A DNA stretch of 64,000 bases from Kiloniellaceae bacterium (GTDB taxonomy: Bacteria; Pseudomonadota; Alphaproteobacteria; Kiloniellales; Kiloniellaceae). The notes below the pieces were generated by a model. That model saw only the letters and a list, made by a program, of their open reading frames with translations, was not told the DNA's origin and searched no databases. Location: contig JAJFGK010000166.1 of NCBI GenBank assembly GCA_021776195.1, forward strand, positions 38,953 through 102,952, given 5' to 3'. A program made the translations under genes and the position numbers. Within the stretch, counting starts at the first letter, position 1; the number at the start of each line of letters is the position of its first letter. Below, piece after piece: positions 44,291 through 53,453 of this stretch.

Positions 44291-45469
44291 GTGACGCGAA
44301 AAGTACTGTCCATATTTGGCACCCGCCCAGAAGCCATAAAGATGGCTCCACTCGTAAAACAATTGACGGCCCACTCGGAGTTTAATAGCAGGGTATGCGT
44401 GACAGCACAGCATCGGGAGATGCTGGACCAGGTGCTATCGATTTTCTCGATCAAGCCCGATTATGACTTGGATGTGATGCGGGAGGGCCAGGATCTATTG
44501 GATATTACGGCCCATGCACTCCAGGGCCTAAAGGAAGTGCTGCGCATCGAAAAGCCCGATGTCGTTTTGGTTCATGGGGATACGACCACCTGCTTCGTCG
44601 CTGGCTTGGCTGCGTTCTATGAAGAAATCCCTTTTGGACATGTTGAAGCCGGACTGCGCACCGGCAACCTGCGTGCTCCCTTCCCGGAAGAGGCGAATCG
44701 GTCTTTGGTAGCGCGAATTGCAAACTATCACTTCGCGCCCACACCGGCAGCCCGATTTAATCTCTTGGCCGAAGGTGTGATGGCGGACCGCATCTGGGTC
44801 ACGGGCAACACGGTGATCGACGCATTGATCGAAGCCCGTGAAATGCTGCCCCACAATCCGGCGGGGCTCTTCGGAAAAGACGAAAGTGCCACGGTGAATG
44901 CGCTACTAGAGGCCCGGCACGCGCGCTTCATTCTCGTAACCGGACACAGGCGAGAAAACTTTGGCCAAGGCTTTCGAGATCTTTGTGGGGCAATCCGCAA
45001 TCTCGCCCTCCGACATCCAGATTGGATAATCGTTTACCCGGTTCATTTGAACCCCAACGTACGCGGACCAGTGCGGGAAACTTTGGAGGGGATCGAGAAC
45101 GTTCACCTGATTGATCCTGTGGGCTACCTGCAATTCGTCTGGTTGATGACCCGCTGCGACATCATCTTGACTGACTCCGGTGGAATTCAGGAAGAGGGAC
45201 CGGCGTTGGGCAAACCCGTCCTCGTCATGCGAGATGTTACTGAGCGGTCAGAAGCGCTTAACGCCGGCACAGTAAAACTAGTTGGCACTTCGCCTGATAG
45301 GATACTGGGAAGCGTTGAAGGTTTGCTGCAAGACGAAGGTCTCTATCGAGCGATGGCGAATGCGACCAATCCCTATGGGGACGGCCACGCTGCGGCCAGA
45401 ATAGTTGAGGTCCTTCACGGTGAAGGACAGCAACTCAATTCTCCAAAAGCCGCCTTTCATGGCGAATGA
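44291..45469 (+). CDS. wecB: UDP-N-acetylglucosamine 2-epimerase (non-hydrolysing)
   Basis: A 392-aa enzyme converting UDP-GlcNAc to UDP-ManNAc. The N-terminal KVLSIFGTRPEAIKMAPL, VLVHGDTTTC, FGHVEAGLRTG and TDSGGIQEEGP are the family hallmarks. GTG 44291 is chosen; TTG 44288 is equally in frame, and GGAGG lies 6-9 bp upstream. wecC follows after 15 bp. Confidence 0.97.
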   Translation: MTRKVLSIFGTRPEAIKMAPLVKQLTAHSEFNSRVCVTAQHREMLDQVLSIFSIKPDYDLDVMREGQDLLDITAHALQGLKEVLRIEKPDVVLVHGDTTTCFVAGLAAFYEEIPFGHVEAGLRTGNLRAPFPEEANRSLVARIANYHFAPTPAARFNLLAEGVMADRIWVTGNTVIDALIEAREMLPHNPAGLFGKDESATVNALLEARHARFILVTGHRRENFGQGFRDLCGAIRNLALRHPDWIIVYPVHLNPNVRGPVRETLEGIENVHLIDPVGYLQFVWLMTRCDIILTDSGGIQEEGPALGKPVLVMRDVTERSEALNAGTVKLVGTSPDRILGSVEGLLQDEGLYRAMANATNPYGDGHAAARIVEVLHGEGQQLNSPKAAFHGE

Positions 45470-45484
45470 TTAAGGGTTCCTGCG

Positions 45485-46678
45485 ATGAGTAAGGTCTGTG
45501 TGATGGGGCTTGGTTACATCGGCTTGCCAACGGCTTCATTTCTGGGAAGCAAGGGCTACGAAGTCGTTGGCGTCGATGTCTCTCCGGAGATCGTGCAGAC
45601 GATAAACGATGGTCGCATTCATATCACCGAGCCTGATCTTGACGTGCTTGTGAAATCGGCAGTTCAGTCTGGCAACCTCAGAGCTCAGACCGAGCCTGAA
45701 GAGGCGGACTACTTCATCATCGCAGTCCCCACGCCGCTTGCCGCCGACAAACTGCCGGATCTTGGCGCAATTCAGGCCGCCACCGAGGCCATCGCCCCAT
45801 ACATACGGCCGGGCAACCTGGTAATTCTCGAATCGACCTGCCCTGTTGGTACGACCGAAGGACTGGTCGCGGACGCCCTGAGAATGCATGGCTTGTCGGT
45901 TGGTGACGAGGTCCGGGTCGCGCATTGTCCGGAGCGCGTGTTGCCCGGTCAGATCCTCGCCGAGCTCGTCAACAATGATCGCGTTGTGGGTGGCATAGAC
46001 AAAGATTCGACAGCTGCCGCCACCGAGTTTTATCGTGAGTTCATTCGCGGGGAGGTGATCGAGACCACTGCGGCGACGGCAGAGCTCTGTAAGCTGGCCG
46101 AGAACACGTTTCGCGACGTGAACATCGCCCTTGCCAATGAGCTCTCAATGATTTGCGAAGACTTGGGCGTAGACGTTTGGGAACTGGTTCGAATCGCGAA
46201 TTGCCATCCACGGGTCAATATTCTCAAGCCCGGCCCCGGCGTCGGCGGGCATTGCCTGGCCGTGGACCCCTGGTTCATCGTTGCGGCAAGTCCGGATCGT
46301 GCAAATTTGATTAGAACGGCACGAGAGACCAACGAGGCCAAGCCGCAATGGGTGATCGAGCGTGTGCAGGGGCATGCCCAACGCTTCAAGGATCCAAAAA
46401 TCGCTTGCCTCGGCTTGACCTATAAGGCCGATGTGGATGATCTGCGCGAATCACCAGCCGTAACAGTGGTTGATGGGCTAATCGATGCAGAGATTGGTAC
46501 TGTGACTGTTTGCGAGCCCAACATTGCAACGCACCCCCGCTACACACTTGTCGATCTCACATCGGCACTCGCCGAATGCGATATCCTCGTTGTTTTGGTG
46601 GACCACCGTCAGTTCCGGGCGATCAAACCGCGCGACCTCCAAGAAAAGATCGTCGTCGATACAAAGGGAATCATTTGA
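45485..46678 (+). CDS. wecC: UDP-N-acetyl-D-mannosamine dehydrogenase
   Basis: A 397-aa NAD-dependent UDP-sugar dehydrogenase that makes UDP-ManNAcA. The NAD motif is MGLGYIGLPTASFLG, ESTCPVGTTE is conserved, and the catalytic Cys lies in GPGVGGHCLAVDPWF. C-terminal LGLTYKADVDDLRESPA binds the sugar nucleotide. wecB-wecC adjacency makes ManNAcA the most likely product, rather than UDP-glucuronate. Confidence 0.95.
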   Translation: MSKVCVMGLGYIGLPTASFLGSKGYEVVGVDVSPEIVQTINDGRIHITEPDLDVLVKSAVQSGNLRAQTEPEEADYFIIAVPTPLAADKLPDLGAIQAATEAIAPYIRPGNLVILESTCPVGTTEGLVADALRMHGLSVGDEVRVAHCPERVLPGQILAELVNNDRVVGGIDKDSTAAATEFYREFIRGEVIETTAATAELCKLAENTFRDVNIALANELSMICEDLGVDVWELVRIANCHPRVNILKPGPGVGGHCLAVDPWFIVAASPDRANLIRTARETNEAKPQWVIERVQGHAQRFKDPKIACLGLTYKADVDDLRESPAVTVVDGLIDAEIGTVTVCEPNIATHPRYTLVDLTSALAECDILVVLVDHRQFRAIKPRDLQEKIVVDTKGII

Positions 46679-46766
46679 GTATGGTTGTTCGCTACGGCCA
46701 GCAGAGAGAAATGCTCCCGGTTCCGCAGTTCCGCGCTGATTGGTCGAAGCCTGGGAAGGCGGGTTT

Positions 46767-47930
46767 ATGAAGGTCTTGATGGCGGAGCCGCATCCATTCC
46801 ACGCCATGTATCGCCTCAGTGCACACCATTTAGCTAGAGGTTTGGCGCGTCGGGGGCATCAGGTCACCTATATTTCCACCTGCGTGTCGCCGCTTCATGC
46901 GGCAAGGCTTTTTGGCAGCACACGTCTCGACACGATGAGCCGGCTTTCAAATTGGTTTGCTGGTGGTGCGCAGGAGTCAAAAAATCTTTATCATTATGTA
47001 CCCTTGACCTTGATCCCGGCAACAAATCTCTGGCCTTTGGACTCCTCGCTGGTTATCGAGAACTCCTTACGATTTTGCCTTCCACCCATAGGTAGATTTT
47101 TCGCCAAACGGGGCCCCTTTGATGTCGTGGTTGTCACTGAACCGCGGCTTTGGCCGCTGCGGCGATTTCTTACGATGACGCCCTTCATATTTAGACTGGC
47201 CGACGACATGATGGAGTTCGACGGCATGCCAAAAGGGGCCCATAAGCAGATCGCCATGGCCCGTATTTCGGCAGACCTCATCATTACCACATCCTACAAT
47301 CTAGAGCGCCGTTTGGGTCAGGAAGGCGGTTCTGCGCCTGTTGTGGTGATCGCCAACGGGGCGGATGTGCGCCATTTCGCCGGCAAGACGACAGCGCCGC
47401 CAGACCTGACCGGCATTCCTCGGCCACGTATTCTATACGTTGGCGCTATCGAGGAATGGTTCGACCCTACCATTGTGAAAACGATTGCCGAGGCGTTGCC
47501 GGATGTTTCGATCATACTCATCGGACGGGCAACTATCGACTTGAAGCCGTTGCTCGCTTACTCGAACATCCATTATCTGGGACCGAGGCCCTACGACCAA
47601 GTGGCGGCTTACTGTCAGGCGAGTGATGTTGGGATCATTCCCTTCAAGCAGAACCGTCTTGTCGATTCAGTTTGTCCGATCAAAATGTTCGAATACATGG
47701 CCGCTGGTCTGCCCGTGGTTGCCACATCGTGGCGCGAGCTGCGTCTGTTCAATTCGCCAGTCCGCCTCGTGGAGAAAAAAGAAGGCTGGCCAATGGAAAT
47801 CAGGGCAGCGCTAACTGCCGCCGATGACCCCTCGCGGTATCGCGCCTATGCGGAGCAAAATTCCTGGGAGGCACGAGTGGACTCATTCGAATCGACTTTG
47901 CATACGCTGTGCGCGAGTAAGGTGTCTTGA
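46767..47930 (+). CDS. Glycosyltransferase family 4-like
   Basis: A 387-aa GT-B protein. N-terminal domain MKVLMAEPHPFHAMYRLS with HLARGLARRGHQVTYIS; C-terminal donor domain with ILYVGAIEEWFDP, VAAYCQASDVGIIPFKQN and KMFEYMAAGLPVVAT (the E...G motif of GT4 enzymes). Acceptor and donor unknown; UDP-ManNAcA from the preceding genes is a candidate donor by context. ATG 46767 gives the natural start. Confidence 0.85.
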   Translation: MKVLMAEPHPFHAMYRLSAHHLARGLARRGHQVTYISTCVSPLHAARLFGSTRLDTMSRLSNWFAGGAQESKNLYHYVPLTLIPATNLWPLDSSLVIENSLRFCLPPIGRFFAKRGPFDVVVVTEPRLWPLRRFLTMTPFIFRLADDMMEFDGMPKGAHKQIAMARISADLIITTSYNLERRLGQEGGSAPVVVIANGADVRHFAGKTTAPPDLTGIPRPRILYVGAIEEWFDPTIVKTIAEALPDVSIILIGRATIDLKPLLAYSNIHYLGPRPYDQVAAYCQASDVGIIPFKQNRLVDSVCPIKMFEYMAAGLPVVATSWRELRLFNSPVRLVEKKEGWPMEIRAALTAADDPSRYRAYAEQNSWEARVDSFESTLHTLCASKVS

Positions 47931-48174
47931 AACGAACATGAAACCATACCTTCATGATTACGGGCGATGGACCACGTGCTTGGTCGTGAGCCAGACTGCC
48001 CCATTTCAATAACTTAACAGGTTTCTTACTTCTTGGTACCACAGTTGCGGGGCGAGCGGTCCGCTGGGTCTACATGACCAAGCCCAATTTGCGGCTAGTG
48101 GGAGTGGTCTCTTGAGGGTTCTGTTTGTAAGGCTATGGGTCGTGGTCAAGCCGCAGCGATGAGGTGCGAGTAAG

Positions 48175-49326
48175 TTGAAGGATGACTATATCGTTTTCGG
48201 TGCCCCTCAAATCGAAGAAGAGGACATAGCCGAAGTCGTCGACACCCTCAGGTCCGGATGGCTCGGCACGGGGCCAAAGGTCGCGCAATTCGAGTCCGAC
48301 TTTGCTGCCTATACGGGGGCGCCTCACGCCGTTGCCGTCGGCTCCTGCACGGCAGCCTTGCACTTGGCGATCATTGCCGCGGGCCTGGGGGCGGGCGATG
48401 AAGTCATCACCACGCCCCTGACTTTCTGCGCCACGATAAATGCCATCATTCATGCTGGCGCAACGCCGGTACTGGCCGATGTCGACCCCGTGACCCAAAA
48501 CATCGACCCCAATCAGATCGAGGCCAAGATCACGGCAAGGACCCGCGCCATACTGCCGGTCCACTTCGCTGGCCGACCCTGCGACATGGATGCTATTTGC
48601 GATATCGCCGAGCGCCACGATCTGATCGTCATCGAGGATTGCGCCCATGCCATCGAAGCCGAGTACAACGGTCGCAAGGTCGGGACGTTCGGTCAGTTCG
48701 GCTGTTACAGTTTTTATGTCACCAAGAACCTTGCCACCGGCGAGGGTGGTATGGTTACGACATCGGATCCGGAGGCGGCGGCGCGCATTAAGGTGCTAGC
48801 GCTCCATGGTATGAGCAAGGACGCCTGGAAACGTTTCTCCGACGAAGGTTACAAGCACTATCAGGTCATCGAGTGCGGCTTCAAATACAACATGATGGAT
48901 ATCCAGGCGGCCCTCGGTATCCACCAGTTAGCCCGGATCGAAAAGAACTGGCTCAGGCGGCGGGAGATTTGGGAGACCTATGGGGAGGCCTTCGCGGACC
49001 TGCCTTTGGGATTGCCCGCGCCCGTGGCGGCCGGTACGCGCCATGCCTATCATCTATTTACGGTGTTGGTCGACGAGAGGCGGTGTGGGTGGACGCGTGA
49101 TGGCTTAATTTCAGAGCTACATCGGAGAAATGTTGGGTCCGGTGTACACTACCTTAGCGTCGCAGAGCATCCTTACTATCAGGAGCGACTTGGCTGGAGT
49201 CCGGATGATTCCCCAAATGCGACCCGGATTGGTCGGCAAACAGTGAGTCTGCCGCTGTCGGCGAAACTTAGGGGTACTGAGATGGAGTCAATTGTTTGGT
49301 CGCTCAGCGACTCGCTTACATTGTGA
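48175..49326 (+). CDS. DegT/DnrJ/EryC1-family aminotransferase
   Basis: A 383-aa PLP-dependent sugar aminotransferase. TLRSGWLGTGPKVAQFE and VAVGSCTAALHLA bind PLP, the Lys is in YSFYVTKNLATGEGG, and FKYNMMDIQAALG and HAYHLFTV are conserved. It aminates a keto-sugar nucleotide such as dTDP-4-keto-6-deoxyglucose to a 4-amino sugar. Start TTG 48175 is the best fit in frame. It follows a 244-bp spacer without a gene. Confidence 0.9.
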   Translation: MKDDYIVFGAPQIEEEDIAEVVDTLRSGWLGTGPKVAQFESDFAAYTGAPHAVAVGSCTAALHLAIIAAGLGAGDEVITTPLTFCATINAIIHAGATPVLADVDPVTQNIDPNQIEAKITARTRAILPVHFAGRPCDMDAICDIAERHDLIVIEDCAHAIEAEYNGRKVGTFGQFGCYSFYVTKNLATGEGGMVTTSDPEAAARIKVLALHGMSKDAWKRFSDEGYKHYQVIECGFKYNMMDIQAALGIHQLARIEKNWLRRREIWETYGEAFADLPLGLPAPVAAGTRHAYHLFTVLVDERRCGWTRDGLISELHRRNVGSGVHYLSVAEHPYYQERLGWSPDDSPNATRIGRQTVSLPLSAKLRGTEMESIVWSLSDSLTL

Positions 49327-49493
49327 GCCGTCTAAATTTGGGCCAGCAGAATTAGGAGCACTGTATCGCTGGGGAGCGCCTCCATAACAATCAAGCGATC
49401 CGCTCTAAGGCGCATACAGCTAAAATGAGCCAAACATAGTCGTGCGATATTTGGAGCGAGAGTATTGAGGGTTCAGTTTAATGAGTAGGCAAT

Positions 49494-50165
49494 ATGGGTA
49501 AACACCTGCACAATTTACTAGCGAACAAACTGCATGACACCGCTTTGAAGCAAGCAGCTAAGTCGTACTTTTATGGGCGCCTCATCGATATTGGTTGCGG
49601 CACTAAACCATACAAGTTGATGCTATCATCCATTGTCAACGAGCATATCGGAGTAGATCATTGGAGCAGTCCGCATGATAAGTCAAATGTAGACCTAGTT
49701 GGTAGTGCGTACGAAATACCCGTGCCGGCTGAGTCATTCGATGCAGCACTTTGTACGGCAGTGCTGGAACATTTGGAGGAACCACAGTGCGCGCTGGCAG
49801 AGTGTTTTAGGATTCTTAAGCCGGACGGGAGGGCGATCTACACTGTTCCATTTATTTGGCACATACATGAGGAGCCTAGGGATTTCTATCGATTCTCTAA
49901 GTTTGGACTAGAGTATCTATTCAAAAAGTCCGGATTCACTATTGTGGAGATTAAGGCGTTGTCTGGGTTTTGGGTTACGTTCGGACAAATGCTTTCATAC
50001 AACATTAATCGATTTAACCGTGGTCCCCTCCGGTGGCTGCGGATAGTTGACGCAGTTTGTTTGTTGGTCCAGGGTCTTGCCTATTTGTTAGAACGAATTG
50101 ATAAAACAGAAGACTGGACATGGATGTATTTAGTGGTCGCTACCAAACCGAGTAACCGTGGGTGA
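49494..50165 (+). CDS. Class I SAM-dependent methyltransferase, AT-rich
   Basis: A 223-aa methyltransferase. SAM motif I is LIDIGCGTKPYKLML, followed by GVDHWSS, the acidic region FDAALCTAVLEHLEEP and FRILKPDGRAIYTVPFI. It has the strong AT bias typical of the interior of the cassette. Its stop overlaps the acyltransferase start by 4 bp. Substrate unknown, probably a sugar. Confidence 0.83.
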   Translation: MGKHLHNLLANKLHDTALKQAAKSYFYGRLIDIGCGTKPYKLMLSSIVNEHIGVDHWSSPHDKSNVDLVGSAYEIPVPAESFDAALCTAVLEHLEEPQCALAECFRILKPDGRAIYTVPFIWHIHEEPRDFYRFSKFGLEYLFKKSGFTIVEIKALSGFWVTFGQMLSYNINRFNRGPLRWLRIVDAVCLLVQGLAYLLERIDKTEDWTWMYLVVATKPSNRG

Positions 50166-50734
50166 TCGTAATGCTGTTAAAAATGATTTCTATCATTGAA
50201 TTGGTAGTTATTTATATGGTAGGAAAAACTTTTGGTGTTTCTTTTATTGTAAGATATCTGCGAAATCCAAATTCAATTATTACACCGAAGATATTGCGAT
50301 TATTTGGGGCTCAAATTGGGTCGGGCACTTCAATTAAGGGTTCGTTATTCTTTGATAATGTTTATCAAGATCAAAGTTCTGTGGGAGACTTCTCAAATTT
50401 AGTCATTGGAGACAATTGCTACATCGGTGACTCTGTTTATGTGGACCTGGCAAGCCAAGTGATGCTCGGTGAATCTGTTGTAGTAAGTGGAAGGGTGAGT
50501 ATCATTACTCATCGCGACTGTGGTCGGTCATGTTACTTATCGAAAAGATTTCCGCGCCAATGTGCGCCTGTGAAAATTCAAGATGGAGCATGGATCGGCT
50601 TTGATGCTGTGCTCATGCATGGAATAACAATTGGAAATAATGCTGTGGTGGCGTCGAGAACGCTACAATTCGTAGATGTCGAGGCAGAAACCGTTTACAA
50701 GGGCACTCCGGGTCAGAAGGCTTATCGAGTTTGA
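50162..50734 (+). CDS. Hexapeptide-repeat acyltransferase
   Basis: A 190-aa protein with a left-handed beta-helix: LVIGDNCYIGDSVYVDLASQ and DGAWIGFDAVLMHGITIGN with repeated hexads; VVASRT and KGTPGQKAYRV form the C-terminus. It probably acetylates a sugar of the repeat unit. The N-terminus is hydrophobic. It has the lowest GC of any gene here, clearly unlike the flanking chromosome. GTG 50162 overlaps the methyltransferase. Confidence 0.85.
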   Translation: MIVMLLKMISIIELVVIYMVGKTFGVSFIVRYLRNPNSIITPKILRLFGAQIGSGTSIKGSLFFDNVYQDQSSVGDFSNLVIGDNCYIGDSVYVDLASQVMLGESVVVSGRVSIITHRDCGRSCYLSKRFPRQCAPVKIQDGAWIGFDAVLMHGITIGNNAVVASRTLQFVDVEAETVYKGTPGQKAYRV

Positions 50735-50769
50735 TCCCGAATCTCATAGCGTGACGACCTTGAGAATCT

Positions 50770-52221
50770 ATGATGTCCCTTAGACAAGCGGCTGCTCGTG
50801 GTACGAATTGGACTGCTGCATCAGGGATAATTGCAGCCTCCGTTCAGGCTGGCCAACTCGTTGTGCTTGCCCGCTTGTTGGCTCCCGAAGATTTCGGATT
50901 GATGGCAATGATGCTTGTTGCGATGGGCTTCGCGCAGCTCTTCGCCGAGGCCGGATTCGGTAACGCGATCATCCACTTTCAAGATACGACCGCGAGGCAA
51001 ATGTCTTCGCTATTTTGGGCCAACTTACTGGTTGCCGGGTTTGTCTGCGTAATGTTCACGGTAGGGGCGCCGCTTTTTGTTTGGCTTTTCGAAGAAGCAC
51101 GACTCCAAGAACTGACGGTGTTGGCGGCGCTCGCAGTTCTAGTATCCTCGCTAGGGCAACTCTATCAGGCCTTGCTACAAAAGTCTCTGAAGTTCAAGGA
51201 ACTGGCGCTTTCTGAAGTCGTTGCGGCGGCGGTGGGTGCTTGCGTTGCTATTGCCTCAGCGGCTATGGGGCAGGGCGTCTTTGCACTCCTTTACGGCTAC
51301 CTCTCGGGTGCGTTCGTGCGAACGGGTGGCTATATTCTCTTTGGGGTCCGGGATTGGCGACCGTCGCTTCACTTCCGTGTCACGGATCTGAGAAAATACC
51401 TGCGCTTCTGCCTCTATCAAATCGGCGAGCGGTTCATAAACCTGCTCGCCCAACGAACCGATCAACTCATCATCGGAACGATTTTGGGTGCCGGTGCTCT
51501 CGGCTATTATTCTCTTGCTTACAATCTGGTGATTTTTCCAGTCCAACGGATTAACCCGATGGTCACGCGAGTGGCTTTTCCCGTGTTTTCACGCGTTCAG
51601 AATGAAATTGAGAAGCTGACCAAAGGCTTCTTCACGGTGCAGCAAATCCTTAGCCGGATAAACTTCCCCATTCTCATGGGGATCGCGGTGACGGCGCCGG
51701 TTTTCACTCCTCTGCTTTTCGGCCTACAGTGGGCGCCAAGTGTCGTCCCGATACAGGTCTTGGCGGTGGTGGCGCTGATTCGATCGACCGGCAATCCAGT
51801 GGGTGCGTTGCTGCTCGCACGGGGCCGGGCAGGCCTTGCCTTCTATTGGAATTTAATGGCAGTCGCAATCCAACTGCCCGCTGTTTACGCTGGGGCGCAA
51901 CTCGGTGGCGTCGTCGGCGTTTGTATAGCGCTCTTGGTGACACAGGCCCTGTTCTTTCTCGGAAACTATCTTGTTCTTCTTCGTGCGCTTTTGGGTCCAT
52001 GTTTGCGCATTCACATTGCCAGTCTATTCCCGGCAACGCTCACCACGACTATCATGGCTTTCATTGTATTCGGTGTCACGCAGTCGTTCCAAGAGGCCAC
52101 CTATCTAGCCCTCTCCATCCAAATTGTTTCTGGTGTCGCGGTTTATGCTCTCGCCAATTGGGCCTTATATCGACAGGAGTGGCTTGACCTGCTGAACCTG
52201 ATCCGAGGAAATGACGCTTGA
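50770..52221 (+). CDS. Polysaccharide flippase (Wzx/PST family)
   Basis: A 483-aa membrane protein with about 12-14 helices. SLRQAAARGTNWTAASG begins it, with VVLARLLAPEDFGLMAM as the PST/MATE signature. ERFINLLAQRTDQLIIGTIL and YYSLAYNLVIFPVQRINPMV are typical WzxC-like segments. It flips the lipid-linked unit to the periplasm. Start ATG 50770 or 50773; the stop overlaps the next start. Confidence 0.92.
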   Translation: MMSLRQAAARGTNWTAASGIIAASVQAGQLVVLARLLAPEDFGLMAMMLVAMGFAQLFAEAGFGNAIIHFQDTTARQMSSLFWANLLVAGFVCVMFTVGAPLFVWLFEEARLQELTVLAALAVLVSSLGQLYQALLQKSLKFKELALSEVVAAAVGACVAIASAAMGQGVFALLYGYLSGAFVRTGGYILFGVRDWRPSLHFRVTDLRKYLRFCLYQIGERFINLLAQRTDQLIIGTILGAGALGYYSLAYNLVIFPVQRINPMVTRVAFPVFSRVQNEIEKLTKGFFTVQQILSRINFPILMGIAVTAPVFTPLLFGLQWAPSVVPIQVLAVVALIRSTGNPVGALLLARGRAGLAFYWNLMAVAIQLPAVYAGAQLGGVVGVCIALLVTQALFFLGNYLVLLRALLGPCLRIHIASLFPATLTTTIMAFIVFGVTQSFQEATYLALSIQIVSGVAVYALANWALYRQEWLDLLNLIRGNDA

Positions 52222-53453
52222 CCAGATCCATCCACAGCACTCTCCTGTGGCTCAACGTCACCATGAATTGGCTCCATACCCAGGCACGCTTCCTGCCTGA
52301 ATGCGTGGAGCCGCATATCGTTTGCGAGCGCGGCCAGGATTTGGAGCAGTGGCGGTTGCCTCACCTGCACTGCTTCACGGATGAGCCGGCTGTCTATGTT
52401 TTTCTCCACAAGGTCCTTCGGAAACTTCGGCTGCGTCGAGAACTTCCCTTTCTGGGAAAGATGATCGCTGAAATCGAACCGCATTTGGTCCATTCGCATT
52501 TCGGCAATCAAGGATGGGCCGATCTGGTGGCCTGCCAGCGCCATGGCGTCCCACAGATAACGACCTTCTACGGTTTCGATGTAAATCAACTGCCACAGAA
52601 AAAACCGGTTTGGCGCAAACGCTACTTGGAGCTTTTTGACGAGGTGTCTCTCGTCCTCTGCGAGGGACCGCATATGGCGGACTGCGTTCAGCGCCTCGGG
52701 TGCGCCCGCGACAAAATTCTGGTGCACCATCTGGGCCTTGATCTGGCACGATATCGTTACGAGGCACGACGCTGGGACAAGAGGACGCCCTTGCGAGTTT
52801 TGATTTCCGGGTCTTTTCGCGAAAAGAAGGGCATTCCCTATGCACTGCGGGCGCTTGGGATGCTTGCGCGGGACATAGAGCTTGAGATCACGCTGATTGG
52901 TGGTGCCGGCGACGATGCCTCCAGCATAGAAGAAGAACGAAAAATCCTCCAGGCGGTCGATTCGAACAATCTCTCAAATAGAGTTCGTCTGCTTGGCTAT
53001 CAGCCGCACGAGATTTTTCTGGATGAACTCTATCGGCATGACGTGTTCCTATCCCCGAGCGTCACCGCGCGTGACGGCGATACCGAAGGTGGCGCGCCGG
53101 TCTCGATCATCGAGGCGGCAGCGACTGGCATCCCGGTGGTAAGCACGACTCACTGCGATATTCCGAATGTCATCAAACACAATGAGACAGGATATCTAGC
53201 CGAAGAGCGCAATGCGGACGCTTTGGTTGTCTGTTTGAAAAGTCTGGTTGCGGACCAAGAGAATTGGCCGGCCATGACAACCGGGGCGCGCGCGCATATC
53301 GAAACCAACTTCGATGCCGTCCGGCAGGGTGAGAAGTTGGCGGAAATCTACCGTACTGTCATCGACGGAAGATCGTCCAAACCGGTTGATACCCCCCATC
53401 ACCCCTTCCTCTCCACCACGAAGCTTTCGTCGTTGAACCAGAGGCCGCCGTAG
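52218..53453 (+). CDS. Glycosyltransferase family 4
   Basis: A 411-aa GT-B enzyme. VHSHFGNQGWADLVACQ and TTFYGFDVN are the acceptor-side motifs; FREKKGIPYALRALGML and VSIIEAAATGIPVVSTTHCDIP form the donor site. TTG 52218 overlaps the flippase stop and has GAGGA 9 bp upstream. The last 18 codons (53399-53453) run antisense into the 3' end of the next gene. That tail looks unnatural and suggests that the original stop was lost at a junction. Confidence 0.88.
   Translation: MTRSIHSTLLWLNVTMNWLHTQARFLPECVEPHIVCERGQDLEQWRLPHLHCFTDEPAVYVFLHKVLRKLRLRRELPFLGKMIAEIEPHLVHSHFGNQGWADLVACQRHGVPQITTFYGFDVNQLPQKKPVWRKRYLELFDEVSLVLCEGPHMADCVQRLGCARDKILVHHLGLDLARYRYEARRWDKRTPLRVLISGSFREKKGIPYALRALGMLARDIELEITLIGGAGDDASSIEEERKILQAVDSNNLSNRVRLLGYQPHEIFLDELYRHDVFLSPSVTARDGDTEGGAPVSIIEAAATGIPVVSTTHCDIPNVIKHNETGYLAEERNADALVVCLKSLVADQENWPAMTTGARAHIETNFDAVRQGEKLAEIYRTVIDGRSSKPVDTPHHPFLSTTKLSSLNQRPP

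Noticed and set aside
42989..53453. Mobile element (IS or integrase) explaining the AT-rich cassette
   Set aside because: I looked for transposase or integrase motifs and for terminal inverted or direct repeats at the edges and found none; the break is visible only as gene truncation and composition change.
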